DNA of 7,212 bases from an uncultured Rhodospirillales bacterium (lineage in GTDB: Bacteria; Pseudomonadota; Alphaproteobacteria; Rhodospirillales; Defluviicoccaceae). This document shows, one piece after another, positions 1 through 6,001 of the stretch. The translations under genes were made by a program, and so were the position numbers. Where the stretch lies: positions 1-7,212 of the forward strand of contig CAKZLS010000529.1 in assembly GCA_937127205.1 (NCBI GenBank). The letters are read 5' to 3'. How positions within the stretch are numbered: position 1 is the stretch's first letter; the number at the start of each line of letters is the position of its first letter. The notes beneath the pieces are model-generated. The model searched no databases. It was not told the DNA's origin and saw only the letters and a list, made by a program, of their open reading frames with translations.

Positions 1-99
1 GTCTTAAAAACCTAAAACGTACTCGAAACGGATACACAAACGACAAACACCAATATCAACAAGCGCCGCCGCCTACGCATCCCTTCCATCTACCAACAA

Positions 100-111
100 T
101 GTCAAAGAGCA
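100..111 (-). promoter_or_regulatory. rRNA boxA antitermination element
   Basis: The minus strand reads TGCTCTTTGACA, which differs from the Escherichia coli rrn boxA (TGCTCTTTAACA) at a single base and matches the form common in alphaproteobacterial rRNA leaders. BoxA RNA binds NusB-NusE (S10) and makes rRNA transcription resistant to termination. It lies about 50 nt downstream of the predicted transcription start, in the expected order for an rRNA leader. Confidence 0.75.
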
Positions 112-117
112 AAAAAA

Positions 118-148
118 ATCCCGCCGAAAGAGCGATCCCTTGAGGGAT
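118..148 (-). other. Palindrome and T8 tract in the rRNA leader
   Basis: Plus 135-148 is a palindrome, ATCCCT-TG-AGGGAT. On the minus strand, the first arm ATCCC (148-144) could pair with the near AGGGAT (140-135) or with GGGAT (122-118), which runs directly into eight T residues (118-111). The second pairing would resemble a weak intrinsic terminator placed just before boxA. Stems are only about 5 bp, so function is uncertain. Confidence 0.35.
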
Positions 149-169
149 GTTCTCCTGACCGGGACCGCG

Positions 170-198
170 CTTATAGATCTGTGACAGAACCGTGTCAA
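170..198 (-). promoter_or_regulatory. Strong sigma-70 promoter of the rRNA operon
   Basis: On the minus strand the -35 hexamer is TTGACA (plus 193-198) and the -10 is TATAAG (plus 170-175), with an exact 17-bp spacer. The -35 is perfect and the -10 differs at one base. Between the -10 and the expected start near plus 163 the sequence is CGCGGT, a GC-rich discriminator of the kind linked to stringent (ppGpp) control. Upstream of the -35, plus 199-225 is A/T-rich and could act as an UP element. It is the best promoter in the window. Confidence 0.8.
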
Positions 199-315
199 AC
201 CAAAATATGGCCTAAAAATCGAAAGCGCAAAGTCTCCGACCCAAGGTTGTACGAGGCCATAATTTTCGCCATTTCAGACGCCTCGGACCGACACCCTTTT
301 CGCACACTTAAATGG

Positions 316-337
316 CCGCAATCGCGCCGCAATCGCG
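316..337. repeat. Two perfect tandem copies of an 11-bp unit
   Basis: The unit CCGCAATCGCG occurs at 316-326 and again at 327-337 with no mismatch. The 11-bp period is about one helical turn, so both copies face the same side of the DNA. It lies about 120 bp upstream of the rRNA promoter (minus) and about 260 bp upstream of the endopeptidase start (plus). It could be a protein-binding site or a chance duplication. Confidence 0.6.
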
Positions 338-377
338 AATCACATTGGCTTGGCTGAGGTTTTACCGGAGAGCATCC

Positions 378-437
378 ATGCGCACCGCCCTAGCCGGCTT
401 GGGGCAAAACCCCGAAAAGGTCAGCGTTTCCCAGTGA
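378..437 (+). CDS. Possible small ORF, 19 residues, with a good ribosome binding site
   Basis: An ATG at 378 is preceded by GGAG (367-370) with a 7-nt gap, a better ribosome binding site than that of the endopeptidase downstream. The frame encodes 19 residues and stops with TGA at 435-437. A hairpin, GGGG-CAAAA-CCCC (401-413), lies inside it. I recognise no family. It could be a leader peptide for the plus-strand transcript, a remnant, or chance. Nothing else supports translation. Confidence 0.2.
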   Translation: MRTALAGLGQNPEKVSVSQ

Positions 438-538
438 TTTTTTGATGTTGCCGGTAACAATCAGGACAGCGCCTTGACTAAGCGCGCAGTTAACAAGAAT
501 TTATTCTGTTGGTGGCACTGTAGGCAAGAGAATCAACC

Positions 539-610
539 ATGAAAGAGTCCATCCGCGCCGGTCGTCGCGGGTTTACCTCAAGAGTCGAGAGCGCGTCGCA
601 TGTTGTTTAG
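539..610 (+). CDS. Possible 23-residue leader ORF overlapping the endopeptidase start
   Basis: An ATG at 539 opens a 23-codon frame ending at TAG (608-610). It overlaps the first codons of the endopeptidase gene, whose ATG is at 600, in a different frame. The peptide is basic and serine-rich (starts MKESIRAGRRG) and belongs to no family I know. The ribosome binding site is poor (AAGAG near 526-530). The overlap would permit translational coupling to the endopeptidase. Alternatively, a past frame change moved an N-terminal cytoplasmic tail out of frame. Weakly supported. Confidence 0.2.
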   Translation: MKESIRAGRRGFTSRVESASHVV

Positions 611-1973
611 GAGAATTCCAGCCGCAGTCGCCGTCACCTTGTGCGTCGGCACAGCCGCATTCGTGTTAATTGCCGGACGTCAGCTGTCGGACGCGAGCCG
701 AGCCACGGAGGACGCCGTTGCGGCACCCGAACGGATGGCCGCGTTGACATCGGGTTCGCTGATCTATCCAACACGGGATCTTCAAATTCGCGGCCCAGAA
801 ACCCCGATCGCCGAGCCACAGGGCTTAACGGAGCCGCCGGTCCGGTACGAAACCATAAAAGTCCGGCGCGGAGACACCTTCTCGGGCGTGCTGACCCGGA
901 TGGGAATTGCCGGCGCGGAGAGCAACGCCGCCGTCGAGGCCTTGAAAAAAAGCTTCAATCCGCGCCGCATCCGTGCGGGCCAGGAAATCGCCTTGACCAT
1001 TGAACCGCTGGGCGACGCCAACGGATCCGTCCAGCTTCTCGGTCTGACGTTCGAATCCGACCCGCTGCACGAAGTTTCCCTGGTCCGCGCTCCCGACGGA
1101 ACCTTCGACGCCTCCAAGGAACCGCTCGCCACCCACAGCGACGTCGCGGCTGCGAGCGGCACCATCACGTCGAGCCTATTCCTGGCGGGCAAAAAGGCCG
1201 GTGTTCCCGCTTCGGTGATCGCCACTTTGATCCGCGCGTACTCCTGGGACGTGGACTTTCAGCGCGACATCCGCCGGGGCGACCACTTCGAAGTGATGTA
1301 CGAACGGTTCGTCAACGATGAAGGCGAACTGGTTCGCAGCGGCGACGTGCTGTACGCGGCGTTGACATTGGGCGGCCGCCGCCACGCCGTCTACCGGTTC
1401 ACCAAGTCCGATGGCCACACCGATTTCTATACCGAGAAAGGACGCAGCGTCCGCAAGGCTTTGCTCCGAACACCGGTCGACGGAGCCCGGCTGTCGTCGG
1501 GTTTCGGGCGCCGAAAGCACCCCATTCTCGGCTACACGAAGATGCACAAGGGGCTCGACTTCGCGGCGCCCCGCGGCACGCCGATATATGCCGCCGGCGA
1601 CGGCGTTATAAAGTTCGCCGGCCGCAAGGGAAGCTATGGCAAGTACGTGCTCATCAGGCACAATGGCACCTATTCCACCGCGTACGCTCATATGCATCGG
1701 ATCGGCAAGGGCATAAGGCAAGGCAAGCGGGTCAAGCAGGGCCAGAAGATCGGCTCCGTGGGCTCCACCGGACGATCCACAGGTCCTCACCTGCACTATG
1801 AAATCGTCAAGAACGGCCGCCGCATCAACCCTCTAAAGGTCAAGACCTTGGAATCCCTCCGCCTGACCGGCAAAAACCTCGACCGCTTCCGCGCCCAAGT
1901 CGACGCAAAACATCAGCAATTTGCGGCATTGGTCGACGACGCGTCCGTCGACGTGGTCTCGGAAGAACACTAA
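600..1973 (+). CDS. M23 family (LytM-type) murein endopeptidase, MepM/Csd3-like
   Basis: This is a membrane-anchored zinc endopeptidase that probably cuts peptide cross-links in peptidoglycan to allow wall growth or cell separation. Residues 7-26 form an N-terminal signal anchor after MLFRR, so the rest lies in the periplasm. Residues about 82-135 form a LysM/OapA-like domain (KVRRGDTFSGVLTRMG, then RAGQEI). Residues about 185-270 match the middle domain of Csd3/MepM-type proteases. The catalytic domain covers about 295-415. All active-site residues are present: zinc ligands H316 and D320 (HKGLD) and H399 (HLH), with catalytic H364 (AYAHMH) and H397. An active enzyme is therefore expected, not a degenerate activator. 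Length 457 is normal for the family. The ATG at 600 is the only usual start before the anchor; its frame is closed at 540 and the ribosome binding site is weak. The rhomboid gene follows after 75 bp on the same strand. Confidence 0.96.
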   Translation: MLFRRIPAAVAVTLCVGTAAFVLIAGRQLSDASRATEDAVAAPERMAALTSGSLIYPTRDLQIRGPETPIAEPQGLTEPPVRYETIKVRRGDTFSGVLTRMGIAGAESNAAVEALKKSFNPRRIRAGQEIALTIEPLGDANGSVQLLGLTFESDPLHEVSLVRAPDGTFDASKEPLATHSDVAAASGTITSSLFLAGKKAGVPASVIATLIRAYSWDVDFQRDIRRGDHFEVMYERFVNDEGELVRSGDVLYAALTLGGRRHAVYRFTKSDGHTDFYTEKGRSVRKALLRTPVDGARLSSGFGRRKHPILGYTKMHKGLDFAAPRGTPIYAAGDGVIKFAGRKGSYGKYVLIRHNGTYSTAYAHMHRIGKGIRQGKRVKQGQKIGSVGSTGRSTGPHLHYEIVKNGRRINPLKVKTLESLRLTGKNLDRFRAQVDAKHQQFAALVDDASVDVVSEEH

Positions 1974-1983
1974 ATTCCGTCCC

Positions 1984-2007
1984 AACCGGTTTCCCGCGCG
2001 GGCGGTT
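1984..2007 (+). terminator. Weak hairpin after the endopeptidase gene
   Basis: AACCG (1984-1988) can pair with CGGTT (2003-2007), and inside it CCC (1993-1995) with GGG (2000-2002) around GCGC, leaving a GTTT bulge. Only TTGT follows, so as an intrinsic terminator it is poor. It may slow or partly end transcription before the rhomboid gene. Confidence 0.25.
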
Positions 2008-2048
2008 TGTGCTGACGGGTCGCCCGGCATTCCTTAACATGCGCGGCA

Positions 2049-2747
2049 ATGATACCCTTCCGCACCACCGCCCCGTGCCACGGGTCACCGATTGTGACGA
2101 TGAGCCTGATCGTCGCCAACATCGCCGTATTCTTCGTCCAGAAAGGCCTAGCGCCCCCGGACGCGGCTCATTTCCTTTATAACTATGCGCTGGTTCCGGC
2201 GGTTTATGGTAGTCCGTCGCTGGCTCGGGATGCGGGGTTCAACCCTTTCAACGTCCTGCCCTTTCTCACCAACACGTTCATGCATGGCGGGTACCTGCAC
2301 CTGATCCTCAACATGTGGACGCTGTGGTTGTTCGGCCTGCCGGTGGAGGACCGGCTCGGCCCCTGGCGCTTTCTCTTGTTCTATTTGACCTGTGGACTGG
2401 CTGGCAGCGTCGGACATCTGGTCTTCAATCTCGATTCGACCATACCCGCACTCGGCGCCTCGGGCGCCATCGCCGGTGTGCTGGCCGGCTTTGTGCGGCT
2501 GTTTTCAAAAGAAAAGGTCGCGCTCATTCAACCCATCTTTATCTTCCCGGTGTTGTTTCATCTGTCCGCGGTCTGGTTTACCGCCCTATGGTTCGGAATC
2601 CAGGTGCTCCAGGGCGCCTTCCAGCTGACCCAAGAGACCGCGGGCGGCATCGCATGGTGGGCGCATATCAGCGGCTTCGTCGTGGGGTTTGCCATCGCCG
2701 GCCGGCTCGCCAATGCCCCTCGCCCGACCGCCCCGTGGCGAACGTAA
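2049..2747 (+). CDS. Rhomboid family intramembrane serine protease
   Basis: This is an integral membrane protease that cleaves transmembrane substrates within the lipid bilayer; its substrate here is unknown. The 232-residue protein has about six membrane segments (near 15-31, 82-97, 106-126, 134-150, 158-188 and 199-219). The active site is intact: nucleophile S138 in GASGA on the fourth segment, partner H206 on the last (WWAHISGF), and H84 with N88 (HLILNMW), equivalent to the oxyanion-hole pair of GlpG. The start at 2049 gives an N-terminus (MIPFRTTAPC) typical of short bacterial rhomboids. No clear ribosome binding site precedes it, and an internal ATG at 2100 would remove only the short cytoplasmic tail. 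It may be co-transcribed with the endopeptidase. Its stop is 3 bp from the natural end of the convergent DUF1127 gene. Confidence 0.95.
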   Translation: MIPFRTTAPCHGSPIVTMSLIVANIAVFFVQKGLAPPDAAHFLYNYALVPAVYGSPSLARDAGFNPFNVLPFLTNTFMHGGYLHLILNMWTLWLFGLPVEDRLGPWRFLLFYLTCGLAGSVGHLVFNLDSTIPALGASGAIAGVLAGFVRLFSKEKVALIQPIFIFPVLFHLSAVWFTALWFGIQVLQGAFQLTQETAGGIAWWAHISGFVVGFAIAGRLANAPRPTAPWRT

Positions 2748-2750
2748 GCG

Positions 2751-3004
2751 CTATATCCTCCAGAACGGCCGAGAGGCTTCGCTTCGGCGTCGATAACGGT
2801 CCGTGCCAGACCGAGATCACCAAGCCCGCGATCGCTCATACCCATTAACTGGCGGCGCTCCCGCGCGCGATCCTGCCATTCCCCGAGAGCATCGAAGCCT
2901 CGGATAAGAATCGCTATTGCGATATCAAAACCATTCTTGCACCGGGCCGAGAGCGTTGCGTTCCTGGAAGTTACGTCCCAAACGTTTGCCATCAGAGCAT
3001 TCAT
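2751..3004 (-). pseudogene. DUF1127 (YjiS-like) small protein, frameshifted by a 5-bp duplication
   Basis: DUF1127 proteins are short, arginine-rich and common in alphaproteobacteria; some bind RNA or act in stress and nutrient control. The gene starts at ATG 3004, with GGAG (3016-3013) at an 8-nt gap. The core EWQDRARERRQL, then SDRGLGDLGLAR, is a clear family match at residues 42-68. After DAEA (residue 75) the frame is lost. The plus strand has GCTTC twice in tandem at 2776-2785. With one copy removed, the reading becomes DAEASRPFWRI-stop, the classic DUF1127 ending, closing at 2751 for an 82-residue protein. As the DNA stands, the frame runs on to 2558, adding 73 unrelated residues antisense to the rhomboid gene and giving 148 in total. 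It is divergent from the LysR gene. Recent inactivation is most likely; the fused product could still fold over its first 75 residues. Confidence 0.85.
2776..2785. repeat. 5-bp tandem duplication (GCTTC x2) that breaks the DUF1127 frame
   Basis: The plus strand reads GCTTCGCTTC (GAAGCGAAGC on the minus strand). Two copies add 5 nt to the DUF1127 gene and shift the frame. One copy would give the intact family C-terminus. Such duplications arise by slipped-strand replication and can revert the same way. Confidence 0.85.
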
Positions 3005-3086
3005 CGCCGTCACTCCAAAATCTTCAGGCCGGTTCGCTAAACCAGCGGGTTCATCTGTGAATAGGGTAATCGACTTGATCCAACCT

Positions 3087-3108
3087 CCACAAACGACCAT
3101 TTCTGTGG
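3087..3108. promoter_or_regulatory. Candidate operator in the DUF1127-LysR divergent region
   Basis: CCACA (3087-3091) and TGTGG (3104-3108) form an inverted repeat with a 12-bp spacer, centred about 45 bp upstream of the LysR start. LysR-type regulators usually bind short interrupted dyads in the gap between their own gene and a divergent target. A second short dyad, CGCT-N5-AGCG, lies at 3035-3047. The role is inferred from position and symmetry only. Confidence 0.3.
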
Positions 3109-3142
3109 CACGCATAAGAAAATCTAATGGAAGGATCCGAAG

Positions 3143-4054
3143 ATGAGCCGTCGGTTGCCGTCGCTCAACGCATTGCGCGCGTTCGAAGCCGCCGCACGCC
3201 ATCTCAGTTTTACCCGCGCCGCCGACGAATTGAATGTCACCCAGGCCGCGGTCAGCCACCAAATCAAGGCACTGGAGGAGCAGCTCGGGATCACGTTGTT
3301 CCGCCGGCTCAACCGCGCCCTGCTGCTCACCGACGAGGGGCAGATGCTGTTTCCGGGCGTTCGCGACGCCCTGGACTCTCTTGCCGAGGCAACGCAGCGG
3401 GTCAAGGCGCACGAGGCCGGCGGCCCGCTCACCGTCAGCACACTGCCCTCGTTTGCCGCCAAGTGGCTGGTGCCGCGCATGAGCCGGTTTCAGGATTGCC
3501 ACCCCGAAATCGAGCTGCGCATCGCCGCGGCCGAGCGACTGGTGGATTTTACCCGCGACAATGTGGACGTCGCCATTCGTTTCGGCGATGGCGGCTGGCC
3601 CGGCGTCCATGCCGAGCTGGTGGCCGAGGAGGCCGGTACTCCCGTATGCAGCCCGGCGCTGCTGGACCGGCTGCGCGAGCCCCGGGATCTCGCCGCATTC
3701 ACCTTACTCCATGAAGAAATGTTGCCGCTGGAGCCGTTCCCCTCATGGGCGACATGGCTGGAAGCCGCCGGTGTCACCGATATCGACGCCACCCGCGGCC
3801 CGAGGTTCAGCCACACCCATATGATGCTGCAGGCGGCAATGGACGGCCAAGGCGTGGCGCTCAGCGGCAGCCTACTGGTAGACGACGACATCGCGGCGGG
3901 CCGCCTCGTCGCTCCCTTCGACCTTAAGCTGCCGTCCGGCTTCGCCTACTATCTGGTGTGTCCGGCTGCCGCCGCCGACCGGCCAAAGATCAAGGCGTTT
4001 TGGCGGTGGGTGGTTGAGGAAACTGCCCCGTATCGATCCGGCCCGCCGCTATGA
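3143..4054 (+). CDS. gcvA: GcvA-like LysR-family transcriptional regulator
   Basis: This is a DNA-binding regulator of 303 residues, the usual length. Residues about 6-65 form the winged helix-turn-helix: SLNALRAFEAAARHLSFTRA, then TQAAVSHQIKALEEQLG and LFRRLNRALLLTDEGQ. This is very close to my recollection of Escherichia coli GcvA, and also resembles AmpR. Residues about 90-295 form the periplasmic-binding-protein-like effector domain, including LTVSTLPSFAAKWLVPR, DVDVAIRFGDGGWPG and MLQAAMDGQGVALS, again GcvA-type. GGAAGGA (3129-3135) precedes the ATG at 3143 at a good distance. No glycine-cleavage gene is in view, so the symbol marks the subfamily and not a proven glycine role. Alphaproteobacteria carry many such paralogues. 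The gene is divergent from the DUF1127 gene, with 138 bp between the start codons, and its stop overlaps the stop of the convergent acetoacetyl-CoA synthetase. Confidence 0.93.
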   Translation: MSRRLPSLNALRAFEAAARHLSFTRAADELNVTQAAVSHQIKALEEQLGITLFRRLNRALLLTDEGQMLFPGVRDALDSLAEATQRVKAHEAGGPLTVSTLPSFAAKWLVPRMSRFQDCHPEIELRIAAAERLVDFTRDNVDVAIRFGDGGWPGVHAELVAEEAGTPVCSPALLDRLREPRDLAAFTLLHEEMLPLEPFPSWATWLEAAGVTDIDATRGPRFSHTHMMLQAAMDGQGVALSGSLLVDDDIAAGRLVAPFDLKLPSGFAYYLVCPAAAADRPKIKAFWRWVVEETAPYRSGPPL

Positions 4055-6001
4055 CCGCAGGTCCGGTAAATCCTGGTAGAGTTCGAGTGCTTGAGGATTG
4101 GCCAGGGCCTCGGTGTTCTTCACCGGGCGGCCGTGAACTACGTCGCGAACCGCGAGCTCGGTGATCTTGCCGCTCTTGGTGCGGGGAATATCGGTCACCT
4201 GGATAACCTTGGCGGGTACGTGGCGCGGGCTGCAATGGGCACGGATGTGCCGCTTGATCCGATCCGCCAGATCGGGGTCTAGGGTGATCCCTTCGCGCAA
4301 TACCACGAACAGCACCACCCGCACATCGCTGTCCCAATCCTGGCCGATGACGATGGATTCCACCACCTCTTCGAGTTGCTCCACCTGCCGGTAGATTTCG
4401 GACGTGCCGATGCGCACGCCGCCCGGGTTGAGGGTGGCGTCCGAACGCCCGTAGATGATGATGCCGCCGGTATCGGTGAGTTCGCAGAAATCGCCGTGAT
4501 GCCAGACGCCCGGAAAACGTTCGAAGTAGGCGGCGTGATAGCGCGAGCCGCCGGGGTCGTTCCAGAAACCCACCGGCATGGACGGGAACGCCTTGGTGCA
4601 CACCAGTTCGCCCTTTTCGCCCCGCACCGGGCGGCCGTCGTCGTCGAACACGTCCGTCGCCATCCCGAGGCCCCGGGTCTGGATCTCGCCGCGCCGCACC
4701 GGCGCCAGCGGATTGCCGAGCATGAAACAGCTGATCAAGTCGGTGCCGCCGGCGATGGATGCCAGATGCACATCCCGCCTGATGCTCCGGTAAACGTAGT
4801 CGAAGGATTCGGGCGCCAGCGGCGATCCCGTGGAGGTCATGGTCCGGAGGTGCGCCAGACCGTGGGTCTCCATGGGCTCCAAGCCTGCCTTGGCCAGCGC
4901 GTCGATATACTTGGCCGACGTACCGAACAGGGTCATGTCCTCGGCGTCGGCGTAGTCGAACAGCACGTTGCCGCTGGGATAGAACGGCGAGCCGTCATAG
5001 AGCAGCACCGTGGCCTGGGAGGCCAGCACGCTGACCAGCCAATTCCACATCATCCAGCCGCAGGTAGTGAAATAAAACACCCGGTCACCGGGGCGGATAT
5101 CGCAGTGAAGCTGGTGCTCCTTGAGGTGCTGCAGCAGCGTGCCGCCGGCGCCATGGACGATGCATTTTGGCACGCCGGTGGTCCCCGACGAGTACATGAT
5201 GTAGACGGGATGATCGAACGGCAATCGCTCAAACGCGATGTCGCCAGCCTCGACGTCGGCGACAAAGTCGGCCCAGGTCACGGCGTGCGCCAGGTCGTCG
5301 AGCGGCGGATCGTCGCGGGTATAGGGGATGATCACCGAGCGGCGGACCGACGGCAACTTGACGAGGATCTCATCGAGCTTTTCGATGCAGTCCTGCGGCT
5401 TGCCGTTGTAGAAGTAGCCGTCGGCGGCGAACAGCACCTTCGGCTCGATCTGCCCGAACCGGTCCACGACGCCCTCGACACCGAAGTCCGGTGAACATGA
5501 GGACCACACTGCGCCGATGCTGGTGGCCGCCAGCATGGCGATAATGGCTTCGGGCATATTCGGCAGATACCCGGCGACCCGGTCGCCGGTGGTCACCCCG
5601 GCGGCACGAAGTGCTTGGGCCACCCGCGACACCTCGTCGTAGAGCTCGGCGTAACTCAGCCGGCGGCGGACCCGGTCCTCGCCGTGAAACACGATGGCAT
5701 CGGCCCCGTCACGGCGGCGAAGCAGGTTCTCGGCGAAATTCAGCCGCGCGCCGGGAAACCAGCGGGCGCCCGGCATTTTGTCGCCGTCCTCCAGCACCAC
5801 CGTGCCCCACGTCTCGGCGACGGCGCCGGTGAAGTCCTTGACGCTTTGCCAGAACTTCTCGCGCTCATTGACCGAAAAATCATACAACGCCGCGAAGTCG
5901 GCGACATTGACGTTCCAATCGCCGTCCACCTCGTCCATGAAGCGGGTGAGGTTGGCCTCCAGAATACGGTCTTCGGAGGGTTGCCAGAGTGGTTCGGCCA
6001 T
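4049..6001 (-). CDS. Acetoacetyl-CoA synthetase (acetoacetate-CoA ligase)
   Basis: This cytoplasmic enzyme joins acetoacetate to CoA using ATP, releasing AMP and pyrophosphate. The product enters thiolase or polyhydroxybutyrate metabolism, so the enzyme lets cells use acetoacetate from polymer or ketone bodies. The 650-residue length fits the family. Motifs of the adenylate-forming superfamily are intact: the N-terminal ACAS-type cap (ARWFPGARLNFAENLL, 79-94), the phosphate loop SSGTTGVPK (271-279), FTTCGWMMWNW (311-321), HHGDFCEL (501-508), GRSDATLNPGGVRIG (518-532) and the catalytic lysine K612 in TKSGKI, a residue often acetylated in this family. The start at 6001 is chosen because GGGGAG lies 8 nt upstream and MAEPLWQPSE is a usual beginning. 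An in-frame ATG at 6115 would add 38 arginine-rich residues and is not favoured. The 3' end overlaps the LysR gene by 6 bp, and the 5' end is divergent from the transporter gene. Confidence 0.95.
   Translation of the reverse strand: MAEPLWQPSEDRILEANLTRFMDEVDGDWNVNVADFAALYDFSVNEREKFWQSVKDFTGAVAETWGTVVLEDGDKMPGARWFPGARLNFAENLLRRRDGADAIVFHGEDRVRRRLSYAELYDEVSRVAQALRAAGVTTGDRVAGYLPNMPEAIIAMLAATSIGAVWSSCSPDFGVEGVVDRFGQIEPKVLFAADGYFYNGKPQDCIEKLDEILVKLPSVRRSVIIPYTRDDPPLDDLAHAVTWADFVADVEAGDIAFERLPFDHPVYIMYSSGTTGVPKCIVHGAGGTLLQHLKEHQLHCDIRPGDRVFYFTTCGWMMWNWLVSVLASQATVLLYDGSPFYPSGNVLFDYADAEDMTLFGTSAKYIDALAKAGLEPMETHGLAHLRTMTSTGSPLAPESFDYVYRSIRRDVHLASIAGGTDLISCFMLGNPLAPVRRGEIQTRGLGMATDVFDDDGRPVRGEKGELVCTKAFPSMPVGFWNDPGGSRYHAAYFERFPGVWHHGDFCELTDTGGIIIYGRSDATLNPGGVRIGTSEIYRQVEQLEEVVESIVIGQDWDSDVRVVLFVVLREGITLDPDLADRIKRHIRAHCSPRHVPAKVIQVTDIPRTKSGKITELAVRDVVHGRPVKNTEALANPQALELYQDLPDLRS

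Larger units (their letters stand above)
1..163 (-). other. rRNA operon leader (5' external transcribed spacer), 16S gene outside window
   Basis: Read on the minus strand, this is the expected transcript from the promoter at 170-198 down to the window edge. It contains a boxA antitermination element, and after it a stretch with GGAAGGGATGCG and GGCGGCGGCGC, which resembles alphaproteobacterial pre-16S leaders from memory. The conserved 16S start (AGAGTTTGATCCTGG) is not present, so the mature rRNA gene must begin left of position 1. No protein gene is visible here. The call rests on promoter quality, boxA and their order. It is an inference until the neighbouring sequence is seen. Confidence 0.7.
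199..599. other. Intergenic region between rRNA promoter and endopeptidase gene
   Basis: This stretch holds no convincing protein gene on either strand. It contains an A/T-rich segment behind the rRNA promoter, the 11-bp tandem repeat, two very short open frames described separately, a small hairpin (GGGG-CAAAA-CCCC, 401-413), and a TTGACT (474-479) that could be a -35 box for the endopeptidase. No good -10 sits at the right distance: the best is AATTTA at 498-503 after an 18-bp spacer. The endopeptidase promoter is therefore not located with confidence. Confidence 0.5.

Noticed and set aside
401..413. GGGG-CAAAA-CCCC hairpin as a terminator
   Set aside because: The stem is only 4 bp and the nearest T run (438-443) is 25 nt away, so it does not fit an intrinsic terminator.
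1176..1796. 206-codon minus-strand frame
   Set aside because: It is antisense to the catalytic part of the endopeptidase and has no domain or ribosome binding site.
2315..2848. 177-codon plus-strand frame over the rhomboid gene
   Set aside because: It is a shifted-frame shadow of the rhomboid; the in-frame product has all the membrane segments and catalytic residues.
3105..3125. Sigma-54-like TGGCACG before the LysR gene
   Set aside because: The -24-like half matches, but no TTGC-type -12 element follows at the required distance.
2558..3610. 350-codon open frame on the minus strand taken as one gene
   Set aside because: Its first 202 codons are antisense to the LysR gene and its last part is antisense to the rhomboid gene. 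Only 3004 down to about 2777 encodes real protein (DUF1127).
3127..3714. 195-codon plus-strand frame starting just before the LysR gene
   Set aside because: It is out of frame with the LysR protein, is arginine- and proline-rich, and has no recognisable domain.
4376..5494. 372-codon open frame on the plus strand
   Set aside because: It is antisense to the acetoacetyl-CoA synthetase gene, whose motifs are intact. Its product is histidine- and arginine-rich with no domain, as expected from the complement of a high-GC gene.
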